This document shows, piece by piece, positions 41,955-50,485 of a DNA stretch of 64,000 bases (the first letter of the stretch is position 1; every line of letters begins with the position of its first letter). The DNA comes from Acidimicrobiia bacterium (GTDB lineage Bacteria > Actinomycetota > Acidimicrobiia > Acidimicrobiales > Bin134): the NCBI GenBank assembly GCA_022822905.1, contig JAJDYE010000041.1, positions 124,001 to 188,000 of the forward strand, in the 5' to 3' direction. Under the pieces are notes generated by a model. That model ran no database searches. It was not told the origin of the DNA and saw nothing but the letters and a program-made list of their open reading frames with translations. A program made the position numbers and the translations under genes.

Positions 41955-43148
41955 CTAGCTGCGGTCGAACTGGCGGACGACAACGTGCTCGGCCGCGGCT
42001 CGGGCTTTGCCGTCGATCTCCATGACCGCCTCCAGGGAGTCGGCCTCAGTGCCGTCGTGGTCGCCTAAGACCGTCTCCAAAACTTCGGGAATTGCCGTCC
42101 ATCGTATCCGCTGATCGAGAAAAGCCTGCACGGCCACCTCGTTGGCCGCATTCAGCAACGCAGGCGCGGTCTCGCCCATGCGCCCGGCGGCGTAGGCCAG
42201 ATTCAGGCAGGGAAATGCCTCGGTATCAGGGGGCTCGAAGTCCAGCCGGCGCAGCTCGGCCCAGTCGATGCGGCCAAACGGGGTTGCGATGCGGTCGGGA
42301 TAGGCGATGGCATAGCCGATGCACAACCGCATATCGGGCAGCGAGAGCTGGGCGATGGTGGCGCCATCGGTGTACTCCACCATCGAGTGGACCACCGACT
42401 GAGGATGGACGACGACCTCGATGCGGTCGTAGCCCAACCCGAACAGCTCGTTGGCCTCGATCACCTCCAAGCCCTTGTTCATCAGCGTGGAGGAGTCCAC
42501 CGTGATCTTGGGCCCCATGCTCCATGTGGGATGGGCCAATGCGTGCTCCACCGTCACATCGGCCAACTCACTGCGACTGCGACCCCTGAAAGGTCCGCCG
42601 CTGGCGGTGAGCACGATGCGGTGCACGCGTTTCATTCCCGTTTCAGAGGCCATTCCCGTGTCGGAGGTGAACACATCGTTGGCCCGTAAACACTGGTGGA
42701 CAGCGCAGTGCTCGCTGTCCACCGGAAGCAGTTCGGCACCCGGAGTCTGTCGGGCCCTCTGGACAACTGGGCCGGCGGCAATCAGCGACTCTTTGTTGGC
42801 CAGAGCCAAGCGCCGGCCCGCCTCGAGGGCGGCCAGGGTCACCGGCAAACCGGCGAATCCGACAACCCCGTTCACTACCACTTCTCCCATCGCGGCCGCT
42901 TCGGCCAGGGCAGAAGCACCGCTCGCCACGGAAATCCCCGGCAGCGCCTCTTGCACCTCAGGCACCCGTTCGAAGTCGCCCACCACCACCAATCGGGGTT
43001 GAAACTCCTGGGCTTGGGCCACCAACTGGTCGACGGAGCGGCCGGCACCCAATGCCACTACGTCCCAGGCGCCGGGTTCGGCCCGCACCACCTCCAGTGT
43101 CTGGACTCCGATCGAGCCGGTGGAACCAAGCAGGGACAGAGAGGTCAT
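41955..43148 (-). CDS. dxr: 1-deoxy-D-xylulose 5-phosphate reductoisomerase
   Basis: Second MEP-pathway enzyme. 397 residues: NADPH motif GSTGSIGVQTL, ALANKESLI, PVDSEHCAVHQCL, LTASGGPFRGRS, WSMGPKITVDSSTLMNKGLEVIEA, and the C-terminal NAANEVAVQAFL. One oddity: between QCL and LTASGGPF there is an insertion of roughly 12-15 residues compared with the usual spacing, containing SDTGMASETGM, made by an 18-bp in-frame tandem duplication. Start ATG 43148, 30 bp after cdsA. Confidence 0.95.
   Translation of the reverse strand: MTSLSLLGSTGSIGVQTLEVVRAEPGAWDVVALGAGRSVDQLVAQAQEFQPRLVVVGDFERVPEVQEALPGISVASGASALAEAAAMGEVVVNGVVGFAGLPVTLAALEAGRRLALANKESLIAAGPVVQRARQTPGAELLPVDSEHCAVHQCLRANDVFTSDTGMASETGMKRVHRIVLTASGGPFRGRSRSELADVTVEHALAHPTWSMGPKITVDSSTLMNKGLEVIEANELFGLGYDRIEVVVHPQSVVHSMVEYTDGATIAQLSLPDMRLCIGYAIAYPDRIATPFGRIDWAELRRLDFEPPDTEAFPCLNLAYAAGRMGETAPALLNAANEVAVQAFLDQRIRWTAIPEVLETVLGDHDGTEADSLEAVMEIDGKARAAAEHVVVRQFDRS
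42633..42668 (-). repeat. 18-bp in-frame tandem duplication in dxr
   Basis: Two adjacent units (42633-42650, 42651-42668) encode TSDTGM and ASETGM. The second halves match exactly; the first halves carry one synonymous (Ser) and two amino-acid changes. It lies in a surface loop ahead of the catalytic TASGG segment. Confidence 0.8.
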
Positions 43149-43178
43149 GAGCGAATCGCGCCGGTATCGCCCGGTGGC

Positions 43179-44459
43179 TCAGATCACATCCAGCATCAGG
43201 GCGGTGAAGTAGGTGGCCGGCAGCACAAACAGGAGAGCGTCGATCCGGTCCAACATCCCTCCGTGGCCGGGCAGCAGCGAGCCCATGTCCTTGATGCCGA
43301 TATCTCGCTTGATGGCCGACTCCATGAGGTCGGCCAGCGGCGCCACCACGGCGACCACGATTCCCAGAATCACCCCGTCGGAACGCGACCCCGTCCCATC
43401 TCCGAATGGACCGATCTCCAGGATGGAGATGAACACCAACGCGGCAGCGATGGTGAGGATGGTGCCGCCGATCAGACCCTCCACCGTCTTGTTGGGACTG
43501 GCCTTCGACAGCGGTGTGCGACCTGCGGCCCGCCCAACGGCGTATGCGCCCACATCGTGGGCCACGGTCAAAATCAGTGCGCTCAGCACCAGTTCGGCGC
43601 CGTCGGGCATGTCCAGCAGGAGTCCGCCGAAGGCCCCGGTCACCCCGATGTAGGTGATCCCCAGCAGGGTTACCCCTAGGTTGGCCAGGATCCGGTTGCC
43701 GCCCACTCCGCCCAGGTACCACAGCCCCGAGCCGAACAGGGCGAATACCAACACCAGCACGATGCCGTCGGTACCTCGCCAGTAGGCAGCCAGCGGCATG
43801 GCCGCCACTGCGGCAAACCCCACCAGCGCCGGAGGTTGATAGCCCGCATGGCGCATGGTGGTGAACCACTCCGCGGCAGCAATCAAGAGCGCAATGACAA
43901 GCACCGCGAGCGTGACCTCCTCGCCTAGGGCAATGGCGCCCAAGACGATTCCGCCAAGCACCAGACCAACCACGAAAGCGGTCATGGTGTTGCCATTTCG
44001 AGAAGATGTCCGGCCATCAGCCATTGCCGGAGATGGCGGCATCAACGGAGAGTCCCGGGTCTCGACCATCGCCGAGGCAATCGGAGATTCAGAAACATCC
44101 AAGGACAAGACCTCGTCTACCCGGTCTACCGAGGGGAACTCCACTGCCTCAGTGGGCACTGGGTCTTCGAAAACGCTCGCCTCTTCCGGAGCGTGGCTGA
44201 CGTCTTCTGGACCGGACAGGTCGGCAAAGGAGTCCTCTGCCGCATCGTCGCGCCAGCGGGGAGCAGCATCGGTGAGACTGTCCCAATCCTCCTCCGGCTC
44301 TGATTCCGCATCGGCGGGCTCATCCCAGCGAGGCAGATCAGCGTCATCTTCTTCTTCGTCGAAGAGAGATGTCAGATCATCCAAGAAGCCGGCCTGCTCG
44401 TCGTCGGGCGGCTCTCCAGACGGGTCGTTGGGTTTTTGGAAAGGATTGTCTTCGGCCAC
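43179..44459 (-). CDS. cdsA: Phosphatidate cytidylyltransferase with acidic N-terminal extension
   Basis: Makes CDP-diacylglycerol, the precursor used by PgsA. 426 residues: about 155 acidic, low-complexity residues first (FDEEEDDADLPRWDEPADAESEP and similar), then about eight membrane segments and the CDS signature SAIKRDIGIKDMGSLLPGHGG followed by MLDRIDALLF. A typical CdsA is 270-300 residues, so the extension is the unusual part. It begins GTG 44459 shortly after a GGAGG site. Neighbours frr and dxr are canonical. Confidence 0.93.
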   Translation of the reverse strand: MAEDNPFQKPNDPSGEPPDDEQAGFLDDLTSLFDEEEDDADLPRWDEPADAESEPEEDWDSLTDAAPRWRDDAAEDSFADLSGPEDVSHAPEEASVFEDPVPTEAVEFPSVDRVDEVLSLDVSESPIASAMVETRDSPLMPPSPAMADGRTSSRNGNTMTAFVVGLVLGGIVLGAIALGEEVTLAVLVIALLIAAAEWFTTMRHAGYQPPALVGFAAVAAMPLAAYWRGTDGIVLVLVFALFGSGLWYLGGVGGNRILANLGVTLLGITYIGVTGAFGGLLLDMPDGAELVLSALILTVAHDVGAYAVGRAAGRTPLSKASPNKTVEGLIGGTILTIAAALVFISILEIGPFGDGTGSRSDGVILGIVVAVVAPLADLMESAIKRDIGIKDMGSLLPGHGGMLDRIDALLFVLPATYFTALMLDVI

Positions 44460-44483
44460 TGCCCCTCCAGTTATTCAGACAGT

Positions 44484-45059
44484 TTAGATTTCCAGCAGCT
44501 CTTGTTCTTTGACGCTCAAGGCATCATTGATGAGCTGCTCATGGTCGTGGGTTAGCTGGTCAAGGTCTTTCTCGGCCCGAGCCGCAATGTCCTCGGAAAC
44601 GTCGCCGGCTTTGCTGAGTTGATCAACCTCATGGCGCCCGCTGCGGCGGGTGTTGCGAATCGCCACCCGACCCTCTTCTGCCATCTGTTTGACCAGCCGT
44701 ACCAGCTCGCGGCGGCGCTCCTCGGTTAGCGGTGGGAATGTCAGTCGCACCACGTTGCCGTCATTGCTGGGGTTGAGCCCAAGATCAGCTTGGATGATGG
44801 CCCGCTCAATTGCAGCAATCGAGCCTTTGTCGAATGGGGAGATCACCAGAAGCTGCGCCTCGGGAACACTGAAACTGGCAAGCTGCTGGAGCGGCACTTC
44901 AGTGCCGTAGTAGTCCACGAGAAACCTCTCAAACAGTGCCGGAGATGCCCGCCCGGTCCGGACGGAGGCGAACTGCTGTCGGGTGTGGTGCACCGCAGAG
45001 TCCATTCGCCCCCCGGCCTCCTCCAACACCAAGTCGGTCAGCTCATTGCCGGTGGTCAT
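44484..45059 (-). CDS. frr: Ribosome recycling factor
   Basis: With EF-G, splits the post-termination ribosome. 191 residues: the three-helix bundle with SVRTGRASPALFERFLVDYYG, PLQQLASFSVPEAQLLVISPFD, ANLG-like QADLGLNPSNDGNVVRLTFPPLTEERRRELV, and the C-terminal helix. Start ATG 45059. An upstream 15-codon reading frame at 45074-45121 begins with nearly the same codons as frr itself (MTTGSD versus MTTGNE). Confidence 0.95.
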   Translation of the reverse strand: MTTGNELTDLVLEEAGGRMDSAVHHTRQQFASVRTGRASPALFERFLVDYYGTEVPLQQLASFSVPEAQLLVISPFDKGSIAAIERAIIQADLGLNPSNDGNVVRLTFPPLTEERRRELVRLVKQMAEEGRVAIRNTRRSGRHEVDQLSKAGDVSEDIAARAEKDLDQLTHDHEQLINDALSVKEQELLEI

Positions 45060-45073
45060 CCCACTCGCATCCT

Positions 45074-45121
45074 TCAGTGACTCCGGCCGCGCGGCAGGAA
45101 GACATCAGAACCGGTCGTCAT
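45074..45121 (-). other. Short ORF upstream of frr resembling the frr start
   Basis: ATG at 45121, stop at 45074-45076, 15 codons (MTTGSDVFLPRGRSH). The first four residues match frr (MTTG) with synonymous Thr and Gly codons, 62 bases upstream and in a different frame. No good ribosome site was seen ahead of it. It may be a leader ORF, a decayed duplicate of the frr start, or coincidence. Confidence 0.35.
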
Positions 45122-45146
45122 GACTTCGAGGTCGTCGGATAACCCC

Positions 45147-45887
45147 TCACGACACCAGAGTACCTATCGGCTGGCCGTCGAGTATGGCGCGTACGTTTCC
45201 CGGCTTCATGAGGTCGAAGACGACGATGGGCAACTTGTTGTCCATGCACAACGAGACAGCGGTGCTGTCCATGGCCCTGAGACCCTGGGACAGCACATCC
45301 AAGTACTGCACCTCATCGAGCTTCTCGGCATCCGGGTCGATCCGGGGATCGGCGGTATAGACCCCATCGGTGCCACTGTGAGTTCCCTTCAACAACACGC
45401 CGGCCTCTATCTCCACTGCCCGCAGAGCAGCCGCGGTGTCGGTGGTGAAGAACGGGTTGCCGGTCCCGGCCGCAAAAATCACTACCCGGCCCTTCTCTAG
45501 GTGGCGAATGGCCCTGCGGCGGATATACGGCTCGGCCACTTGGGCCATACCGATGGCCGTTTGTACCCGAGTGGGCTGATTGAGTCGCTCAAGCGTGTCC
45601 TGGAGGGCAAGGGCGTTGATAACCGTGGCCAACATCCCCATGTAGTCGGCCTGAGCCCGGTCCATGCCTGCGCCCGCCCCGGTCATCCCCCGCCAGATGT
45701 TCCCCCCTCCGACCACGACCGCCACGTCCACGTCGAACTCAGCCCTGACTTTGACGATTTCGTCGGCGATTTGCGCCGCGATCTCGCCATCAATGCCATA
45801 TCCGGACTCACCGGCAAATGCCTCGCCGGAGAGCTTCAGAACAATCCGGTCCCACCGGCCTGATCGCTTGGCGCCGTCGGTGGTCAT
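45147..45887 (-). CDS. pyrH: UMP kinase
   Basis: Phosphorylates UMP to UDP; hexameric bacterial amino-acid-kinase-fold enzyme. 246 residues: [17 protein letters not shown] near 14-30, [11 protein letters not shown] near 56-66, [39 protein letters not shown], and a C-terminal regulatory-type end. Start ATG 45887, ten bases from tsf. The order rpsB-tsf-pyrH-frr is near-universal. Confidence 0.96.
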   Translation of the reverse strand: MTTDGAKRSGRWDRIVLKLSGEAFAGESGYGIDGEIAAQIADEIVKVRAEFDVDVAVVVGGGNIWRGMTGAGAGMDRAQADYMGMLATVINALALQDTLERLNQPTRVQTAIGMAQVAEPYIRRRAIRHLEKGRVVIFAAGTGNPFFTTDTAAALRAVEIEAGVLLKGTHSGTDGVYTADPRIDPDAEKLDEVQYLDVLSQGLRAMDSTAVSLCMDNKLPIVVFDLMKPGNVRAILDGQPIGTLVS

Positions 45888-45896
45888 CGTGCAGCA

Positions 45897-46688
45897 CTAA
45901 CTGCCGATGGACGCCAACTCGAAACGGACAATCTCACCGTCACCCAAACGAGATTCTACGGTCTCCTTCTCACCAAACATGCCCTGTTCCAGCAAGACGC
46001 GCTCGGCAAACCATGCCCGCAAGCGGCCGCTGACGATCTTCTCCCAAGCTTGCTCGGGCTTGCCCTCAGCTTTGGTCATCTCGGTGAGCGCGATCCGCTC
46101 CCGCTCTACTTCGTCGGGGTCAACGTCGTCGCGATGCAGCACCGAGGGCTTGGCAAAGGCAATGTGAAGAGCCACCTCGTGGGCCAGGTCTTGGCTCATG
46201 GCGCGGGCCTCTACCACGACAGCGCTGGTCCCTCTGCCATCTTGAGTGTGGAGGTAGGTGTCCAGAATGTTGCCATCGGCAGCTTCGACCTTGACAACCT
46301 TGCCCAACCGGACGTTCTCCTTCTTGGCCAGACTGAGATCTTCGAGTGCGGCTTGGCGAGTCTCCACCGATTCTTCGCCCGAGGCCAGTACCAACTGAGC
46401 CAGCTCGTCGGCCAGGGCGGTGAAGTCATCGGCCTTGGCCGAGAAGTCGGTCTCACAGCGAAGTTCGACAATGGCAGCGGCATTGCCGTCCACCGCCAAG
46501 GCCACCGTGCCCTGATCGCTGACCCGCTCGGCCCGAGCGGCTGCCTTGGCGATGCCTTTCTCGCGCAGCCATTGGGTGGCGGCCTCCATGTCGCCGTCGC
46601 TTTCGGTGAGGGCGCGCTTGCAATCCATCATTCCCGCGCCAGTGGCCTCGCGCAGCGCCTTGACGTCTTGGGCGGTAAACGAACTCAC
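45897..46688 (-). CDS. tsf: Translation elongation factor Ts
   Basis: Nucleotide exchange factor for EF-Tu. 263 residues: N-terminal UBA-like domain, then [43 protein letters not shown], and [17 protein letters not shown] core sequence ([17 protein letters not shown]). Start GTG 46688 overlaps the rpsB TGA as GTGA, so translation is coupled. Confidence 0.96.
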   Translation of the reverse strand: MSSFTAQDVKALREATGAGMMDCKRALTESDGDMEAATQWLREKGIAKAAARAERVSDQGTVALAVDGNAAAIVELRCETDFSAKADDFTALADELAQLVLASGEESVETRQAALEDLSLAKKENVRLGKVVKVEAADGNILDTYLHTQDGRGTSAVVVEARAMSQDLAHEVALHIAFAKPSVLHRDDVDPDEVERERIALTEMTKAEGKPEQAWEKIVSGRLRAWFAERVLLEQGMFGEKETVESRLGDGEIVRFELASIGS

Positions 46689-47557
46689 GCTTGCTCCTGA
46701 AGATCGGTTTGCTCGGCTTCGACAGTTGCCTCCGCCGCCTCGGGGGCAGCCTCTTGGACCTCAGCCTCCGCCGCCTCAGGGGCAGCCTCGGCGGTTGGCT
46801 TGTCTTCGACTACGGCCTCGGGCTGAGGAGCATCAGTATCAGGCCGGGTTTTGGCAACGTTGTTTCCCTGGGCGATGAAGCGACCCTCAAGAACGGCGTC
46901 GCTGATAATCCGACACATCAGCTCGCCGGAGCGGATGGCGTCGTCATTGCCGGGAATGACGTACTGGATCACATCGGGATCGCAATTGGTGTCCACCACT
47001 GCGATCACCGGGAGCTTCAACTTGTTCGCCTCGGCCACGGCGATGTGCTCCTTTTTGGTATCCAGAACGAACACCGCATCGGGGGGCCGGGTCAGATCTC
47101 GGATGCCGTTGAGGTTCCGCTCCAATTTCGCCAGTTCCCGGGAAATCAGAAGGGCCTCCTTCTTGGGCATAACGTCCAGTTCGCCCGAGCTGCGCATGCG
47201 CTGGAACTCCTTCATCTTGCCCATGCGCTTGGAGATGGTCTCGAAATTGGTCAGGAGACCACCTAGCCACCGCTCGTTCACATAAGGCATCCCCACACGC
47301 TCTGCGTAACTCTGCACGCTGTCTTGGGCCTGCTTCTTGGTGCCCACAAACAGGACTTGACCCCCTCCGGCCACGAGGTCGCGTACATATGTGTAGGCAG
47401 CCTCAATGCGGGCAAGCGTCTGTGTCAGGTCGATGATGTAGATGCCGTTGCGCTCACCGAAAATGAAGCGCTGCATCTTGGGATTCCAACGGCGAGTCTG
47501 GTGCCCGAAGTGGACTCCGGCATCCAGCAGTTGGCGCATCGTCACGACTGGCGCCAT
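46685..47557 (-). CDS. rpsB: 30S ribosomal protein S2 with repetitive C-terminal tail
   Basis: 290 residues: [101 protein letters not shown]. After about residue 235 comes an Ala/Glu-rich tail with a repeated [14 protein letters not shown] block, longer than in most bacteria. The start ATG 47555-47557 follows GGGAGAGGAG, one of the strongest ribosome sites in the window. The promoter must lie between 47558 and the M23-like gene. Confidence 0.96.
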   Translation of the reverse strand: MAPVVTMRQLLDAGVHFGHQTRRWNPKMQRFIFGERNGIYIIDLTQTLARIEAAYTYVRDLVAGGGQVLFVGTKKQAQDSVQSYAERVGMPYVNERWLGGLLTNFETISKRMGKMKEFQRMRSSGELDVMPKKEALLISRELAKLERNLNGIRDLTRPPDAVFVLDTKKEHIAVAEANKLKLPVIAVVDTNCDPDVIQYVIPGNDDAIRSGELMCRIISDAVLEGRFIAQGNNVAKTRPDTDAPQPEAVVEDKPTAEAAPEAAEAEVQEAAPEAAEATVEAEQTDLQEQA

Positions 47558-47693
47558 GGCTTTTCTCCTCTCCCAGCGGTTCAGCGAAACCCGGGGTCAG
47601 CACCAATTGGCGACCGTGGGATGCCCCGGGCGGTAATTTCTTCGGCCGGGAACTGCTTCCAGGCCGGGGTACACGATAGCCGAGCCACAAGAC

Positions 47694-48257
47694 TTATCCA
47701 TAAGCAGGAAGCCGACTTCGACCGCGGGGCTCAAGGTGCGGCACCAGCCGCACCCTTCCGGCGGTCAACACCAACGCCGGGTCGAGATAGCGGTCTCCGT
47801 GTCGGATGCTGAAAAAGAACCGCTCAGAGGTGGTGCCCAGCTGCTGGCCGAGCGCCACCCAGTCGCCCTCTTCGACGGCAATCCAACCCAGGTACCCGTA
47901 GGAGGTGCGTAGCCCGTCTCGGTGCAGCACGGTCACAAACCGGTTGTGAACCACCGATCCGGCGAACACCACCTCCCCCTCCGCCGACGCCCGAACCGGC
48001 AATCCGGGCTCGGGGTCGTATTCCAAGCCCCTGTTGCCCGGTGCCCCCACATGCGCCGGAGGTCGGAACGGATCGATCACTTCTGCGTCCACCGGAGACC
48101 GATACACCAAGGAGGGCTCCACCGCCTCCTGGCTCTGAACAACAGATTCCTGAGCAACGTGCGGTGGGCTCTGAACGACTAGTGGGCCGGGTTGCAACGT
48201 CAGCCAGGCCGATACCGCGGCGGCCGCCAACCCGCCGATGCGCATTCCCAGCACCAT
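47694..48257 (-). CDS. Degenerate LytM/M23-like exported protein
   Basis: 187 residues: N-terminal signal-like hydrophobic helix (GLAAAAVSAWLTLQPGPLVV), linker, then the M23 beta-barrel. In active LytM enzymes the zinc ligands are H and D in HxGxD and H in the final HxH; here the first motif reads NRGLEYD, the loop YGYLG lacks the usual His, and FFFSIRHG replaces the HLHFG-like motif. It should therefore bind neither zinc nor cleave peptidoglycan; dead LytM proteins often activate amidases. The fold is supported by GLPVRASAEGEVVFAGSV and HGDRYLDPALVL. Position between xerC and rpsB is usual for actinobacterial M23 genes. Confidence 0.8.
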   Translation of the reverse strand: MVLGMRIGGLAAAAVSAWLTLQPGPLVVQSPPHVAQESVVQSQEAVEPSLVYRSPVDAEVIDPFRPPAHVGAPGNRGLEYDPEPGLPVRASAEGEVVFAGSVVHNRFVTVLHRDGLRTSYGYLGWIAVEEGDWVALGQQLGTTSERFFFSIRHGDRYLDPALVLTAGRVRLVPHLEPRGRSRLPAYG

Positions 48258-48296
48258 GACATCCCCTCGGTCTTCTGAGGTCGGGGGGAGGCGAGC

Positions 48297-48333
48297 TCAG
48301 GCTATCGGCAAACAGCGGCAGTCAGGCTCTCGG
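48297..48333 (-). repeat. Short second copy of the xerC 3' terminus, +1 frame
   Basis: xerC ends PRA-stop (48322-48333). Twenty-five bases on, PIA-stop occurs (48297-48308) with 11 of 12 bases identical, in the +1 frame. The match is short, so chance is possible. Confidence 0.4.
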
Positions 48334-49233
48334 GTGGCTGTCCTCCACCACTCTGCGGAGCCGGTCCCGGCTGACATGGGTGTAGATCTGAGTAGATCCC
48401 AGATCCGAGTGACCCAATAGTTCCTGCACTTGCCGGAGGTCGGCCCCCCCGTCAAGGAGGTGGGTGGCGAAGGTGTGGCGCAGTGCATGGGGGTTGGTCT
48501 GCGTGCTGGCTGCCCGATTGACCAGCCGGCGCACTCCTTGGGTGTTCAGCGGCCGCCCAGACAGGTTCACGAACACGGCATCACCGGCTGTGGAGGGATC
48601 AGCCATTTCCCCCCGGCCATTGGCCAGCCACTCCGCCAAAGCAAGGGACGCTGGCTCGCTCAGCGGCACGATCCGCTGCTTCGATCCCTTGCCGTTCACG
48701 GTGAGGCGCTGACGATCCAAATCGACATCGCCGACTCGGATAGCGCACACCTCGCTGACCCGGAGGCCGCTGCCATAGAGAAGCTCCAAGACCGCGACGT
48801 CGCGTTGGCGTCGAGCGCTGCTGTCGTCGGCCAATGCTGCTCGTGGCTTGTCCAACAAGGCACCCAATTCCTCAGAGCGCAGCACCCGCGGCAGATATCG
48901 CTCTTGAGATGGTGTCATCGCACCGATCGTGGGGTCGGCGGCCACCCGGCCAGTGCGTTCCGCCCATCGGAAATAGCGGCGTAGGGCGCTGGCCTTTCGG
49001 GCCACTGTTTTCCGGGCGTAGCCCTCCGTGCTCAGGTAGGCCAGATACCTGCGGATCATGCGGAGGTCGACACTTTCAGGACCTATATCCCCCCCAGCAG
49101 CCGTGCTGGAGCTGACTTCGGTGTTTGCCAGCCAATTGGAGAACGCGGCGACTTCACGGCGGTACATCGCCGCGGTGTCTTCGTTGACCGAAGCGGTCGA
49201 CGCGGCAAAGGCGTCCAGATCCCACCCCATCAA
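48322..49233 (-). CDS. xerC: Tyrosine recombinase XerC
   Basis: Site-specific recombinase resolving chromosome dimers at dif. 303 residues: SAM-like N-terminal domain (VNEDTAAMYRREVAAFSNWL...), catalytic domain with R158 (SGLRVSEV), K182 (GKGSKQR), H249 and R252 (HALRHTFATHLL), H275 (LLGHSDLGSTQ) and the nucleophile Y284. All five catalytic residues are intact. Start ATG 49233. Genomic position after dprA is the actinobacterial norm, so it is a housekeeping XerC, not a phage integrase. Confidence 0.94.
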   Translation of the reverse strand: MMGWDLDAFAASTASVNEDTAAMYRREVAAFSNWLANTEVSSSTAAGGDIGPESVDLRMIRRYLAYLSTEGYARKTVARKASALRRYFRWAERTGRVAADPTIGAMTPSQERYLPRVLRSEELGALLDKPRAALADDSSARRQRDVAVLELLYGSGLRVSEVCAIRVGDVDLDRQRLTVNGKGSKQRIVPLSEPASLALAEWLANGRGEMADPSTAGDAVFVNLSGRPLNTQGVRRLVNRAASTQTNPHALRHTFATHLLDGGADLRQVQELLGHSDLGSTQIYTHVSRDRLRRVVEDSHPRA

Positions 49234-49261
49234 CTCTCAAGACTACGGGTTCTTTGCCATC

Positions 49262-50485
49262 TCACCGGGGAATGCCCACCCGCTCAATCCAACGTCCTGA
49301 GACTGCTATCCAACCTGCCGCCCGCAACTCCTCCACCGCTCCGGCCACTTGCACCATGGGCAAAGCGGTCCGGCTCTTGATCTGCTCGGCATCCGCGGGC
49401 TGCCAGCCCAGTGCATCCAGCACCTGCCGGCCGATGGGACCGGGTTCGGGGCGGGAGTCCAAGCGGGATGTCTCCGCACCGGACAAACCCAAGGCCAGCA
49501 GAACATCGTCGGCGTCGCGGCAAGGAGCGCAGCCGTCGGCCAACAGCTCTAGACATCCCCCTGATGCGGAACTGCGAACCGGTCCGGGAACGACCAAGAC
49601 AGCCCGATCCCGGGCTGCGGCTTCGGTCACCGTGTGCATGGCTCCTCCAGAGGCATGGGACTCCACCACCACAACCACATCGGCGAGGGCAGCGATGATG
49701 CGATTGCGAGCCGGAAACCGCCATCGTTCGGGCGGTGCTCCCACTGGAGCCTCCCCCAACAGCACACCCTGCTCGGCCACCGCCCGCCAGAGGGCTCGGT
49801 TGCGCTCGGGATATACCCTGTCGAGGCCGTTTCCCACCACCGCGATGGGTGGAGCAGCTTTGGCCTCCAGAACGCCGGCATGGGCGGCAGCATCGATGCC
49901 CAAGGCCAAACCGGAGACGACGCCCACACCGGCTGAGGCCAAGTCTCGGCCCAATTCAAACGCCACATCGCTGCCATAGCGGGTACATCGGCGAGTGCCG
50001 ACGATGGCCACGCGGGGACCGTCAACCACCTGGGGATCGCCAGTGTGGAACACGACCGCGGGCGGGTCTATGTCACAAGACAAAGCAGACGGATATCCGG
50101 GAGTGCCCAAGGCAGCCACTCCCACGCCGTGCTTTCGGTGTTGTGCCCACAACTGGGCCACATCGAGACCAGCAGCGGTGCGGTGCCACTGCTCGTACAG
50201 TTCCCGTTTGCCGGCCACCCGCAACAGCTCAGGAGGTGGCGATCCCAGCAGTCGGGCCCACACCTCGGCCGGGCTTCCCGCAGACAGCAGCGCCCGCAGT
50301 CGGGCCGGTCCCACTGCGGGCAGAGAGGCCAAGGCCACAAGCCATGCCTCTACCGGCAACTCTCCGGCACCTTCGGCAATGTCCTCCGCGGCGAAGTCCT
50401 CCGCGGCCAGGTGCCCACTGGTGGGCATCGGCGAGTCACCAGGGGTCACCGGCCCAATGCTCGACAAGGCTCGGTCACCGGGCAT
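49262..50485 (-). CDS. dprA: DNA-processing protein DprA (DprA/Smf)
   Basis: Binds incoming single-stranded DNA and loads RecA during transformation; also retained in non-competent bacteria. About 407 residues: an N-terminal SAM-like region (LVALASLPAVGPARLRALLS), the Rossmann DprA core with VGTRRCTRYGSDVAFELGRDLA, VVSGLALGIDAAAHAG, GNGLDRVYP, and VVVVESHASGGAMHTVTEAA, then a C-terminal winged helix (DALGWQPADAEQIKSRTALPMVQVAGAVEEL). ATG 50485 with a TGGAG site overlaps the comM stop by 11 bp; ATG 50428 is an alternative. Confidence 0.93.
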   Translation of the reverse strand: MPGDRALSSIGPVTPGDSPMPTSGHLAAEDFAAEDIAEGAGELPVEAWLVALASLPAVGPARLRALLSAGSPAEVWARLLGSPPPELLRVAGKRELYEQWHRTAAGLDVAQLWAQHRKHGVGVAALGTPGYPSALSCDIDPPAVVFHTGDPQVVDGPRVAIVGTRRCTRYGSDVAFELGRDLASAGVGVVSGLALGIDAAAHAGVLEAKAAPPIAVVGNGLDRVYPERNRALWRAVAEQGVLLGEAPVGAPPERWRFPARNRIIAALADVVVVVESHASGGAMHTVTEAAARDRAVLVVPGPVRSSASGGCLELLADGCAPCRDADDVLLALGLSGAETSRLDSRPEPGPIGRQVLDALGWQPADAEQIKSRTALPMVQVAGAVEELRAAGWIAVSGRWIERVGIPR

